This document shows positions 24,891 through 35,912 of a stretch of DNA of 64,000 nt, one piece after another; within the stretch, counting starts at the first letter, position 1, and the number at the start of each line of letters is the position of its first letter. The translations under genes were made by a program, and so were the position numbers. The DNA is from Anoplolepis gracilipes (lineage: Eukaryota; Arthropoda; Insecta; Hymenoptera; Formicidae), in assembly GCF_047496725.1 (NCBI RefSeq), contig NC_132970.1, positions 22,098,001 to 22,162,000 of the forward strand. The letters run 5' to 3'. Under the pieces are notes generated by a model that had not been told where the DNA came from, made no database searches, and was given only the letters and a program-made list of their open reading frames with translations.

Positions 24891-25410
24891 GACTCGCTGA
24901 ACACTATCAAGAAGTCGCATCGAGAGATTTATTTTAATTCCTTGCTCTCTAAATATCGTGAAAAAATGATAGCGATGATTGGAAATCGAATTAATGAGTA
25001 TCGAGCGACGTTGAGAGCGTGAACGGACGACACAAATCCGTGGATCGAAAGTCGTTCCACTTGAAGTTTGAATAGCGTGCTTGCTTTGTTTGTGAGTCGA
25101 AACGATGCAGGAACGAACGATTAATCTCTATTGGAAACAAAAGAGAAAGGAAGCGATCAAATGCGTGCGAGTTATACGGGACCGACATCACCGAGACGCG
25201 ATTGCCGGCTATTTATACAAGCCAACTCTGTAAATCTCACGCTACAAATGACTGGGCGTGGATTTTATCGAGGAGAGAGAGAGAAAGAGAGAGAGAGAGA
25301 GTGTGTGATATTATTTATAGAAAAGCGATGATAATGACACAACTACGAAGCATGCAAAACGTGCGTAGCGTCGGAATGTATGTTGTTTCGATGTATACGT
25401 AACAGATAAT
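24891..25410. promoter_or_regulatory. CpG-containing patch with GA tract
   Basis: Intermediate-GC patch with scattered CpG. A 32-base purine tract, mostly (GA)n, runs 25270-25301. Frames on both strands overlap and are not recognisable. Confidence 0.25.
25270..25301. repeat. (GA)n microsatellite, 32-bp purine tract
   Basis: Uninterrupted purines on the plus strand, followed by a short GT run. Confidence 0.95.
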
Positions 25411-26320
25411 ATTATCAATAAACAATTTTAATACTTTAATGAAAGCAAAAATAATGGTTCGCACATACATGCTCGCCTGATGCTCTTTCAAAGTCTTCAA
25501 CATTAATTTTAATAACCATAAATCTATTAAAATAATATTTGATAGCTTGTATTGCAACAGTAATATAGAATAGAAATTGTATATTTATATTCCAAAAATG
25601 CATGTTTTTCACAACTAAATAAATATCACATGTATCAAATGTTTACACTTTAGAAATAAAACAACTTGAAGTAATAAAAATAAAATAATCGGGTATTGAC
25701 ACTTTATCAACATGGAAGCAAAAATAAGGATAAAAGCTATATTTTCAATGTAAATGCATTACAATGAAGACGTGTTTAAAAGATAAAACCGAGATATACA
25801 TTGTAGATGAAAATAAAATAAATTCAAAACGGCTAAAAGCAATAAAGAGATATTCTCTGATAAACGATATAAAAAAAATATAAAAATTAATTTTTAATTA
25901 TAAATATGAATATATGTATAAAATATATATAAATAAAATTTTAAAAAATTTTAAATATTGTTATTGAATATGTGAAATGCATTTTTACGAAATATAAAAA
26001 TGAATAAAAGGTAAAAGTACAAAGGTCTTTCAAGATCTCTCTGATAACAGTCTAACAAAATTAATAAAACAGACAACGAGATATAAATGCTAAATATAAT
26101 ACCAAAATATTTTCGGACCTTTACAGACAGCATTTTACTTAATTCCATTTAAAGTTCTTAATCAACGCTCCAAAATAATCCTCGTCTAAGATTCGACTAT
26201 TATCGAGACTTCCATCGCTATCCCCAGCCAAATGTCAAGCTTCTAATCGAAACTATTTAGGACAAATATAGTCTTACCGCATTGTACGGAACGCCGATAG
26301 CTGTGCTAATTTCACCATCA

Positions 26321-26355
<35 letters not shown>

Positions 26356-26370
26356 CGCGAATAGAGAACT
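25411..26370. other. AT-rich spacer ending in A31
   Basis: AT-rich DNA with no open frame of interest. It ends with a 31-base adenine homopolymer at 26322-26352. I see no polymerase III A or B box and no flanking duplication to make it a SINE. Confidence 0.55.
26322..26352. repeat. Poly(A) homopolymer, 31 bp
   Basis: An uninterrupted run of A at the boundary between AT-rich spacer and the next GC island. Confidence 0.95.
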
Positions 26371-27070
26371 TATACACGTATATCACGTGCATAGAACGCG
26401 AGAAAATGTAATTTTTTGCAATTTTCGTGAAACGAGATCGCAGGGCGATCTACCGTGGCAGATGACGCCGCCAGTTTCAAACAGCTGATTCGCACGCGGC
26501 CGGATCGTCACGGCGGCGGTGAGCAAGGTCAAGTCAAGGTCAACCGCGGAAAACGAACGTGTCGAGAGAGAACGCATCTCAATCTCACGCGCGTGTGCGA
26601 ACGATTTTCTGACACAATCGGCGCACGACGCGGAGTATCCGCGCGCCGACGCGCGGGGACATGCTTTAATAACAACGCATTGTTAACAACAGCCCGACAA
26701 TAGTTTCTTTTGATAATACAAACCGCGTGGTGAGTCGTGTCGTGTCGTTGCGTGGCGTGGCGTGGCTTGGCGTGGCGTGGCGTGGCGTGGCGCGCCGTCG
26801 AGCCTGTGTGTATGCAGCGTCCATTATCGTGGTAGTTCAATGAAATCTTTAAACGACCGTCTCTCTTTATTCCGCCTATATCAGTTGTTTGCCCGATGCT
26901 GTTTGCGCCGTTGTCGCTACAGCGGCTTTTGTTCAGTTGATGCGTGCAATTTTTTTTTTTTCTTTTTGTTCTTCACTGGGAGAGTAACAATACCTTCCGT
27001 CGAATTTGCATGAACGTGTCCCTTGACGCGCAACGTGGACTTTGCCGTTAAATAGGACATATTGAGGTTT
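26371..27070. promoter_or_regulatory. GC/CpG-rich island with pentamer array
   Basis: One of the most CpG-dense islands of the window, especially 26440-26670 and 26725-26830, with a T-rich tract at about 26949-26968. It contains the pentanucleotide array at 26734-26793. Frames overlap on both strands and one translates through the array. No family is recognised; a promoter or enhancer is possible. Confidence 0.35.
26734..26793. repeat. GC-rich pentanucleotide array, 12 units
   Basis: Twelve consecutive five-base units in one register: GTCGT three times, TGCGT, GGCGT twice, GGCTT, GGCGT four times, then GGCGC. Almost every unit carries a CpG. Variant units sit in blocks, as expected from stepwise slippage. 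Confidence 0.95.
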
Positions 27071-27349
27071 CATGCAGAATTAACCTCTTTCTACGCGCAC
27101 CAGGTTTTTTTTCTTTCCCATATAAAGAGATTATATTTATTAAAATATACATATAAGACACTACAGTGATATAAATAAAATGCCTAACAAGATTAATTTG
27201 TGTCAGATATAGACAAAAAAATAAAAAAGAATTTTTTTTTAGATTTTAAACATGTAAATCTTCATTGTATTTAATAATTCATACATTTCAATGGCACCTG
27301 TTAATAACTTTAACATTAAATATATTTCAAACAAAATAATAAAGTATGT

Positions 27350-27351
<2 letters not shown>

Positions 27352-27384
<33 letters not shown>
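27352..27384. repeat. (TA)n microsatellite, 33 bp
   Basis: An alternating tract abutting the left end of the repeat at 27383. The word TATGTCCTATA occurs on both sides of it, so the tract may have expanded within the element end or its target site. Confidence 0.9.
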
Positions 27385-27387
<3 letters not shown>

Positions 27388-27730
27388 ATAAACCACCCTA
27401 GAATTGTTTAAAACCGGATTTTCTGGCCTATTGGAAATAGCTTTTCTTCAATGAAAATGTCGAAGGAACGATCATTATTTTTTATAAAACTTTTAATTTT
27501 TCTCACTACATATTTTTATAAGTAACAAGTCTTATAAATTAAAAATTTATTAAAATAAAATCTACTTAAAATTAACTGAAGAATGTAATTGTACTAATCT
27601 TTTAACTCCACAAAATTAAGTTTGTGAAAACCCTTCTTTTTCAATCGTTTATAATTTGAAAATTATTGATCAATATTTTCGCTGAGAAAAAAATTAGCCA
27701 AAGAATCCTTTCTTAAAATATAGGATATAC
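27383..27730 (-). mobile_element. MITE-like repeat, copy A, about 348 bp
   Basis: Read on the minus strand, this segment matches 52931-53272 over most of its length. Shared landmarks include GCGAAAAT, CGATTGAAAAA, GTGGAGTTAAAAGATTA and CTTCAGTTAATTTTA-like words in the same order. Its ends carry the inverted word TCCTATA, and inner parts near both ends are also partly complementary. There is no open frame. Non-autonomous DNA transposon is the simplest explanation; the superfamily is unknown, though flanking TA dinucleotides would fit a Tc1/mariner-type insertion. It lies between two long (AT)n tracts. Confidence 0.8.
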
Positions 27731-27747
27731 GATAATTTTAAGACATT

Positions 27748-27752
<5 letters not shown>

Positions 27753-27806
<54 letters not shown>
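27753..27806. repeat. (AT)n microsatellite, 54 bp
   Basis: An alternating A/T tract, ending in AC steps, directly left of the palindromic element at 27811-28086. Confidence 0.95.
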
Positions 27807-27810
27807 TCAA

Positions 27811-28086
27811 CATTAAAAAGAAAATTTTCACATTTATCAAATGTCTTACACATTTATCCTACGTGTCCTAGTCTATCACATAGATTCGCATCGCTGTTTG
27901 CACCATGTTGTCTGATATAATTGCAATTTTTTTCCTATATTGGCCTTGAGTTTGTGTTAATATACAGAAAAAATTATACCAGACAATATGGTACAAACGG
28001 CAATGCAAATCTTCATGATAGACTAGAGCAATGTAAGATAAATGTGAAGGACATTTGATAAATGTAAATTTTTTTTAATTTTAAAA
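27811..28086. mobile_element. Palindromic MITE-like element, about 276 bp
   Basis: About 112 bases on the left (27811-27922) are an imperfect reverse complement of the right arm (about 27971-28086), around a loop of about 48 bases. Paired landmarks are CACATTTATCAAATGTC with GACATTTGATAAATGT, CTAGTCTATCA with TGATAGACTAG, and TTGTCTGATATAATT with AATTATACCAGACAA. No open frame is present. It is a fold-back MITE or an inverted duplication, and would form a long RNA hairpin if transcribed. The adjoining (AT)n tract may mark an AT-rich insertion site. Confidence 0.88.
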
Positions 28087-28320
28087 AATAAATAAGATCA
28101 AGTAATATGCTCCATATCCTATTGTTATTTGACAAGAAATAAATATTTAAGTTAGTTAAGTTTTATATTTTTATTTTATTTTGCACATCGTCACGTTTCT
28201 TTGACTCATTCTATATACATGTATATATAAGTACATATGAACACATGTTGTTATTAGCTGACATCTAATATTGTTGTAGTATGATTAATAACAGCAATAA
28301 TACAAAATATAACTGACACT
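28087..28320. other. AT-rich spacer, nothing seen
   Basis: Short AT-rich stretch without recognisable features. Confidence 0.6.
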
Positions 28321-28324
28321 CTCT

Positions 28325-28380
28325 CACACACACACACACATACACACACATGCACGTACATATGCATACACATATGTGTA
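28325..28380. repeat. 56-bp alternating tract, (CA)n then mixed
   Basis: Every step from 28325 to 28380 alternates pyrimidine and purine. It begins as (CA)n and continues through mixed TG, CG, TA and CA steps. It is a strong candidate for Z-DNA formation and lies two bases from a pure purine tract. Confidence 0.95.
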
Positions 28381-28382
28381 AT

Positions 28383-28390
28383 GAGAGAGA

Positions 28391-28443
<53 letters not shown>
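28383..28443. repeat. (GA)n microsatellite, 61-bp purine tract
   Basis: Uninterrupted purines on the plus strand, nearly all GA dinucleotides. The mirror symmetry of such tracts permits intramolecular triplex (H-DNA). Confidence 0.95.
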
Positions 28444-28445
<2 letters not shown>

Positions 28446-28823
28446 AATTTTTTATTATTCATGTATTTAGCTTTATTATTACTATCATTAGTCACATTAC
28501 AAAAAAGTATTACATGCCAGTTAACAACATATATTTCGTTTGTAGACAAACAAACTCAAAATGGTAATTTAGAAAATTTGTTACGCTGGTATTGCATTTG
28601 AATTGACGCAGAAAAATGCAAAATGCCAACCTGTTGCAACGATTGTGACATAGAAGAAAGTTTTTGCGGTCATCATTCAACAATTATGACGCATGCGTCA
28701 ATCGCTTACATTCGAGAGAATCTTTATATCATTCTTTTTTATTCTTATTTACGTTTGGATCTTTATATCGATGTTTTTGTTTTTTTGTAATCTTATTGTT
28801 AGTATTGTATATAATTATTATGT

Positions 28824-28856
28824 TCTCTTTTCCCTTCTCTCTCTCTCTCTGTTCTC

Positions 28857-28890
<34 letters not shown>
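28824..28890. repeat. (CT)n microsatellite, interrupted once
   Basis: Pyrimidine tract of 27 bases, a single G at 28851, then 39 more pyrimidines. It is complementary in inverted orientation to the (GA)n tract at 28383-28443, about 380 bases away. Confidence 0.95.
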
Positions 28891-28893
<3 letters not shown>

Positions 28894-29560
28894 AATATAT
28901 TGTTCTTACAAATAATGTACTTTATGACATTAATGTTTAATGTTTATACACTAGTTTGAAACTAATTATGTCGTTATAAACGCTTATCATTCTATGTAAG
29001 ACAATTTACCATTTGTCAAATGTCACAAAAGAATGACACTGTATGTATTACTGACGTATCTCAGACGTCATTACGATAGTTTTCTCATATACACATAATA
29101 TTGAATATAGAAAATTAATTCTCTTCTGCAATATTTGAAAGAAAGATTGTCCAAATCTTCTGTCACAGAATTGAAATTTCTTTTTTTTTTTTTACATCAG
29201 TGAGTATAATTATATAAATTGTATACACGTAAGAAACAGATATCTTTAATATTCAAAATTTGCGAGCACATTTACATCACTATCACAACGATTAACGAAT
29301 TGCGCCTCGAATTACGAAATATTAAACGATAAATTTAATGCTAAAATAAATTTATTTATTTATCATATATTTTAATTTCTTAAAGTAGATTAAAATAAAA
29401 TATAAAATACTTTACTAAATTAAAAAAATAATCATTAAAAAATGTTTTTAAATTAAGAAATCAACTTAATTAATTCCACAAATACTATAAAAAAAGTTTC
29501 TAAATTTCACACCAAAGTTACAAATCTAATTGCTGTTGTAAAACAATTTGCTTTAATGCA
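28891..29560. other. AT-rich spacer, no gene seen
   Basis: AT-rich DNA with a T homopolymer at about 29180-29193. No open frame or repeat is recognised. Confidence 0.6.
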
Positions 29561-30070
29561 CCGATTATCTACGAAGGTCGAGACACAAATCTCTCCCGGT
29601 GAATGGTGTATAATTCCTCAACAGGAAACAGATTCCTACATTTCATTGTAAGCTGATGCTTGATACTTATCGAAGTAGGAAAGTAATGAAGTTTAACGGG
29701 AACTGTCGAGAGATGAACGCGTACAAATCGCTCTGTGCGTATGATTGAAGCAATTTTATTTTGCATGCGAATGGACCCAATCATTCCGCAATCCAGCTAA
29801 TTCAAGAAATAATTGCGAGAAACGACGGCAATTCCTCAACTCCGTGACAGAGTTTTGAATGTACGGCGCAGTCTCGCGGTTTTCCCCGTTATCCGCTTCA
29901 CCTCACTAGTCGACGCACAGCTTGGCTATAAATAACCATCTGTTTACTCGTTGCTGCTCGCAAACACTTTTTAATGTATCTTATTCTTCGCGAAGGTCTA
30001 GAAGTATAAAGTGGACGTACGATAGCACCGGATAGCACGATATAGAGTAGAAGGTTAAGGAGCGCTAAAC
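29561..30070 (+). promoter_or_regulatory. Patch with TATA-box-like motif
   Basis: Mixed-composition patch, CpG-rich at about 29815-29920. TATAAATA at 29927-29934, preceded by GGC, matches a canonical TATA box; a start would be expected near 29957-29965, where the sequence is pyrimidine/purine mixed without a good arthropod initiator. No open frame follows in the next 200 bases. It may be a promoter for an untranslated first exon or a chance match. Confidence 0.2.
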
Positions 30071-30167
30071 CTTCCTCTCCAATTCATTTAACATTAAAAA
30101 GCATTGAAAATTTTTTTTTTGTCTAATTTTTTTTCTACGATAATTTTGAAAATTAATCTTAATAGAA

Positions 30168-30203
<36 letters not shown>

Positions 30204-31120
30204 ACCTAATTATATTTTTATTTTTTACAATATATATAGAGTTTATCATATTTAATTTAATTACTGTAATCATATTATATATTATATATTCATACGGCAG
30301 GAGAGGGGGAGCACATGACACACATCGTGCATGCACGCACGGCTTTATAAGAATATATACATGAAGCTTTCGATTATTTTTCTCCCACCTATACAATTTC
30401 AAAACTATAAAGAAATATTCAAAAATTCGTTACTATTCTAAGATATGTGTTATCCTAAGGCTATATAAACTCCGTCATAAAACTACATGACATGCGGCTA
30501 CAAACAAAATAAGATTAACTTCTTATCTTCAGCTATAAAACGATCGTAACTTAGAACAACTAATGAAAACCCAGTTTAAATAATCTTAGTTATGTTAACG
30601 TAAGAAAGAAATCATTGCATTGAGCATTTACGTGTATGTTTGTTTATTTGAAAATTACTTTGTTATCAATAATATCGTTCTAATACTTATCACTTGAATG
30701 CTCTTATACTACATGATGCAATAAATTTATTATATACCTAGCAAGAATTTAGGCTAAAGCATTAGTAATCTCTAATACTACACATTTATCAGAAAAACTT
30801 TTTTAACTTTTTATTAAACAATTTTTCTATAAAAAGTTATGTAAATATAAAAAGATTATTTTGTATAGGAATATATTTTAATCATTGCGTGTGGACAAAG
30901 AACAAAATATAAAATTTATTAAATTCTGTTAAAAACTTATTAAACCTGTATAAAATGTCAACAATAATAAATACATTAAATATATTAACTACAAATATGA
31001 TGAGAATAAAAAATCAATTGGAAAGATATAGATAAAAATCGTATTTCTTCCTTTTAATATTTACAACGCTAATGTGTTAATCTGTTTGAATTATTTCCAA
31101 CGAACAATAACTGTCTTTCA
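30071..31120. other. AT-rich spacer with (AT)n tract
   Basis: AT-rich with an alternating 30-base tract at 30172-30201. Frames crossing the tract (30094-30402 minus, 30104-30364 plus) are low-complexity and not genes. Confidence 0.6.
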
Positions 31121-31430
31121 CAAAGATTGATTACGATTGAAAAGTAACGGTTTCAATTTGATCCTTAAATGCTTGACCCTGTGTATGGACGTTGGTACAA
31201 TAAATAATTACGGACAATTTGCGGACTCCGCGTTTCCAGACAAGACTGTAGCACGAATTTTGCCGATTAATCGTCTAGCACGAATCGTTAAACTGTTCAG
31301 ATTCGATCAACGAGATCAAATCGACGACCGATCCAATTAAACGTTTTCTCTCATTACGTTTGAATCGAACTCTGGCCGGAGATCGATTCGACTGACGCGG
31401 CGGGATCGATAGTTAAAACGTTATTTTTTT
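31121..31430. other. Small intermediate-GC patch
   Basis: A patch with a few CpGs and repeated GATCGA/TCGATC-type words around 31300-31410. The 67-codon frame at 31137-31340 is not recognisable. Confidence 0.35.
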
Positions 31431-32076
31431 TATTACCCTGCAATAGTTTATCAAACATCAATATAACATCAAGAGAGGCAGGTGTGCGCAATTTCTCGAA
31501 TCTAAATTAATGCCAGAAACATCTCGTATATACGTAAATTTCCGTTATACATCATCCGCTTTATATGTATAATAATACCTATTTCTCTCTATACAGTAAT
31601 CCAATCCTTTTTTTCCCAATTTTTCCTTTAGTTCTTTAGATTAAATATGGTTTCTTACTCGTTATTATAATCAAATTAATATACATTTAATAGAAATTGT
31701 TATATATAATTAATATATATATTAATTTTATGTAACTTTATTTATGTAACCTTATTCCTGTCAATTATTGCTACAAAATCTAACAGTTTGTTACAAATAA
31801 ATCATTGCATTAAATCAAGATTTATCAAGAACAATAATATTAATTGTAAAATAAATTATTAATTATAAAGTATTAGGAATTAATATGCTTCATTTCAAAT
31901 TAATATTATAATTAATATGTGAAATTATGATCATATTTATTAAATTATACAATACTTAATTTTGTTTTTATAACTGGCTTACTCAAGTCTAAATATATTT
32001 TATATATTTTTATACAAAAGATTTTTCATTTATATAGATAGAAGTTTCATAATCGCCTCCACACTTTTATCAACTA

Positions 32077-32120
<44 letters not shown>

Positions 32121-32860
32121 TGTATAAATATACATGTTATTAAAAAGGAAATAGACTAATTGTAAAAGAGAAGATTTTAAAAAAAGTTTAATTGTTTATT
32201 TTATTTGAAACCAATCAATTAAATGTTTCCTCTAATACGTTCGAATCAAACGGTCGACAAAGTCCATCAAATCCAATTGATTTAGCTACCACATATCGTG
32301 CACGTGTATATGTGTAGGCGTTCCACGTGTTGCCGTACTTTAGATTCCATAAACAGCCCGCGAATACGGAATAGAATTATTGATGCTTCCCAGTATATCG
32401 TTAAAAAATTACTACAATAAAAAGTTAGTACTATATAATTATACTAGTTCAAATGTGCTTCAACACATTGATTATTTTTTTGTTTTGCAGCAAAAAAAGC
32501 ATCTTGTTTGCAGCTCGTCATAAAAGCGTATTAAACATAAATGCATCAATGTGAATCTATTCAGGATTTGTAAATATTTTAGATACTTAGAATTTTAAAA
32601 GCATCCAATTTCATTTTTTCTGTTTTTTTTTCTCTCTAGTAATTGAAAGATTCAGTGCAAGACAAATATGAGTCAAGAGAAACTAAAAAAAAATTTTAAG
32701 CTAAAAAATGTTAAAATCTATATTAATGTGCTCTAGTTTTAAGAAAAAAAAAAAAAGGATAAAAAAAACTATTGTCTCTAAATCTTAAAATTAAAAATAT
32801 GAATAGCAAAAACAAGTAGACAAATGTTTGTATTATGCAAATGTCTTTATACTTTTCTTT
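31431..32860. other. AT-rich spacer with (AT)n tract
   Basis: Mostly AT-rich, with a 36-base alternating tract at 32080-32115 and a short richer part near 32290-32370. No gene or larger repeat is seen. Confidence 0.6.
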
Positions 32861-33500
32861 CTTCGTGCTCCAGTTTCGACAGTACAACGCAACGCGCCGT
32901 TCGCGCGATTCCGGATGATTCGAATTGGCAGACAGACGGGCAGTGGTCGGAGGTTGGCTGGGCCGATAATTAATTGGCTGCTCTTAAATTTGGAATACCC
33001 GGAAAAGTGTTCGCGGCGATTTATGTGCGTGATGTAGTCCGCGATAATAAGCGGATAATGGAGGTGCCGGGCAGTTTTCTTAAAAAATGCTCGCGCGAAC
33101 ACACGCAATTAGAGAATGTGCGTATATACATACCGTCTCATAAATCTTAATAAAAGCCGCGGGTAACAATTGCTTACGGCATGCTGCAAAAAAGTTGATG
33201 ATTCACGTGAGTGGTCGCCAATATACGGATAAATCCTCTGTTAGGTTATTTGTTACGTTACAACGTTGCAGTTTTCTCAGCATGCCGTCACGACGACTAT
33301 TTTCCCAAGGAAATAACATCGCTTCTGATTCTCTTATGTCACGGTAATCGAATACGGTAACAAAGATGCCACGTTAAAGTGTGCGTTAACATGCATTGCA
33401 AATTTTGGAGCAATTACATTCAGCCGCAATGTATGTACTTGGCGCAAAGAGCAAGGTCCGCGTAATCGTGGCCTTTATGTGTTTTATTGACATTTAAACC
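32861..33500. promoter_or_regulatory. Non-repetitive CpG patch with inverted repeat
   Basis: Mixed-composition DNA; 32880-33075 is CpG-rich and holds the homeodomain-type word AATTAATTGG near 32970. Overlapping opposite-strand frames at 32828-33108 are not convincing. An 11-base inverted pair (33176-33186 and 33278-33288) lies in the second half. The texture resembles conserved noncoding DNA. Confidence 0.3.
33176..33288. repeat. Hairpin candidate, 11-bp perfect arm tips
   Basis: ACGGCATGCTG at 33176-33186 is the exact complement of CAGCATGCCGT at 33278-33288; inside, A-rich and GTTG words also pair partly. The span of 113 bases is long for a typical insect microRNA precursor but possible for a structured RNA or small terminal-inverted-repeat element. 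Confidence 0.4.
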
Positions 33501-35280
33501 GGAAGCAAATATCGTGTTCTGCTACTTTGTAGCAGTTTGTAAAAGGTTAGGTACACTGTGAACTGCTTTAGATAACTTATCAATTATTTTCTATAAACGA
33601 AACGAGACTCTAAAGGAATTATAGCATTCGGAAAAGCGTGAAAAGCGAGATTATTAATGATTAAATAAAATCGTGTAACAAGTAATGTGAACATATTTTT
33701 TATGTTTTTCTACTAAATATAAAATTAATAAAAGTTTTACTTTTTGAGCTAATATCGTTCGATGGTACACATACATATTTTCAAAATAGTAAGTAAAATA
33801 TTTAAAATATTACTAAATAAAACAGTTCAAAAACTGTTTGCTAAGACGCGTCAAATTAATCTTATAACAACATATTCATCAATAAAATCAATCGAACAAA
33901 GTATACACTCGACTGTAACCTTTTGCCATTGATTACATGCAAATTTTAGCAAAATATGCACGGTGAGAAATGTTAGTATTGATAATATTCAGTAATTGCT
34001 CAGAATTATATATATGTATATATGTATATACTGATATAATAAATAATTTTATTACAATACTGTTTAATTACTGAATATTGTGACTATTTTCAATATATAT
34101 ATATATATTTAAAATCTCAAGTCAAAAATACAAATCCGTAAGATTCAAATAAATAAATCATTATCTAACAGTATTTAATATTCGAGTTATTTCTCATTGT
34201 ATGTTATGATTTACAAAAGCATGGTGGATATTAATTATAATTGATAAATATTTGCAATTTGATATCTATGTTCTAAATTTTATTTCGATAAGCTTTGATA
34301 TTTTCAATAATTTATATTATTAAATATACGTGTATAATCAGTATGCGTCATATTAAAATACTGATTTATGTAAAATACACTCACCAAATTCATTTAAAAC
34401 GTATGCGATCAGCTTTCCCCGAAAGTCTGTGCTTCTCACATGGCCGTCACGGAAATGTGTATTCCTCATCACTATGCACTCTTCCTGTAGCACATTTGTA
34501 TGCGACGTGCAATGCAATGTATCACTGATGCACTGAATAATTGAAAATTCACCTATTGTTCATTATCGAATCTTCCTCTCTTCTATATCGCGTTATTGTA
34601 CTTTGTTAATATGTTTCCGATTATTGTCAATGAACAATTTAGTATTACAAAAGCATCGCAGTTAAAATTAACACTTGCTTTAACACGTTAAATTTTTCTA
34701 TTAAACGTCACTTTTCAAATCAACTCAAAGACTTTCGCGAAAACTCTGTAAAAAAAAATATGACACACTTTTTTTGTATTTTATATCAATTTATATTAAT
34801 TTTTTATATTAAATAACTAAAAATTATTTTGTATTAAATTTTTTTTTGTATTCTTTATTATACAAATCATTGAAAAATTGTTAGACTAAAGAAAACACGT
34901 TTATATCAGGAGACGTGAGCGAGATGTTAATTAAACAGAAACTAAAAAAAAACATGATAGGAAACATATAAGAAATATGCGAGGAAATTTCTTTCTAAAT
35001 CACTAATGTAAGAAAAATCATATTAATGTAAAACATTACATTGAAATATACGACAAGTTGTAAAAATATTTACTTTCAAGTGAATTTTGCACACACATAC
35101 GCATGAATTAATAATTTTAATCAAATAAGGATCGGAAAAAAATGCGTCAGTTTTGAAATTTTATTATAAATATTGTTTAAAAATTTCACTTTCTTTTTCC
35201 CTATTTTCTTCTCTGGATTACACTATTACAAGGTGTATTTATTATTGTACTGACACTTATTGACAATGATTATACCGGGT
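33501..35280. other. AT-rich spacer with an inverted pair
   Basis: AT-rich DNA. AATATTCAGTAATT at 33984-33997 is exactly complementary to AATTACTGAATATT at 34066-34079, and flanks pair partly (about 33965-34100), as in a small palindromic element. A short richer patch at 34390-34530 has no recognisable frame. Confidence 0.5.
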
Positions 35281-35413
35281 AATTAATTACACCAACAATT
35301 CGCGGACACAATTGTAATTAACGATTCGATGAACTGTTTCGATACACCGTAGGCGCGCATGTTGATGTTTTCAACAATTCACGTGTTATTAACCAAAGAT
35401 CAAAACTGCTCCG

Positions 35414-35417
35414 TTTT

Positions 35418-35463
<46 letters not shown>

Positions 35464-35470
35464 CCCTTTC
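35414..35470. repeat. (CT)n tract, 57-bp pyrimidines
   Basis: Uninterrupted pyrimidines on the plus strand at the left edge of the CpG island. Confidence 0.95.
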
Positions 35471-35755
35471 ACTAACGAGTCTCGCCGAACGATCCCGATC
35501 GACGTTGACCTTCCTCACTTCCGAATTTTCGGCGGGTTTTCGAAGCGCCACCGCCGCAGCCGCAGTCGCTCGAAGAACCCGCGCGGACACACGATCGTCC
35601 GGCGGCTACGTTTAAAAGGCCGGCGCGCGCGATTTGATAAGTCGAACACAACGATATGCGGTACCGAGCCGAACGATGGACAGACGAACGGACGCAACAC
35701 GCACCACGCACGAAAACGAACGGAGCGACGAAGCGAGCGAACACAAGGCTGCTCT

Positions 35756-35827
35756 TGCCTGTCTGCCTGCCTGCTTGCCTGCCTGCCTGCCTGCCTGTCT
35801 GCCTGGCCTGCCTGGCCTGCCTTGCCT
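35756..35827. repeat. (TGCC)n tetranucleotide array, imperfect
   Basis: About 72 bases of TGCC-type repeats with TGTC, TTGCC and GGCC interruptions, inside the CpG island. Confidence 0.95.
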
Positions 35828-35912
35828 CGTTCGGCGGCGAACAGCCCGCGGCCCCCACGTTGTTTGTCTCGCGAGTGGCCTGTTTACATGTTGACTCTCT
35901 GTTTACGCGTTT

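Noticed and set aside
26322..26352. A31 as the tail of a SINE or processed retrocopy.
   Set aside because: No polymerase III A or B box, no coding remnant upstream and no flanking target-site duplication are seen.
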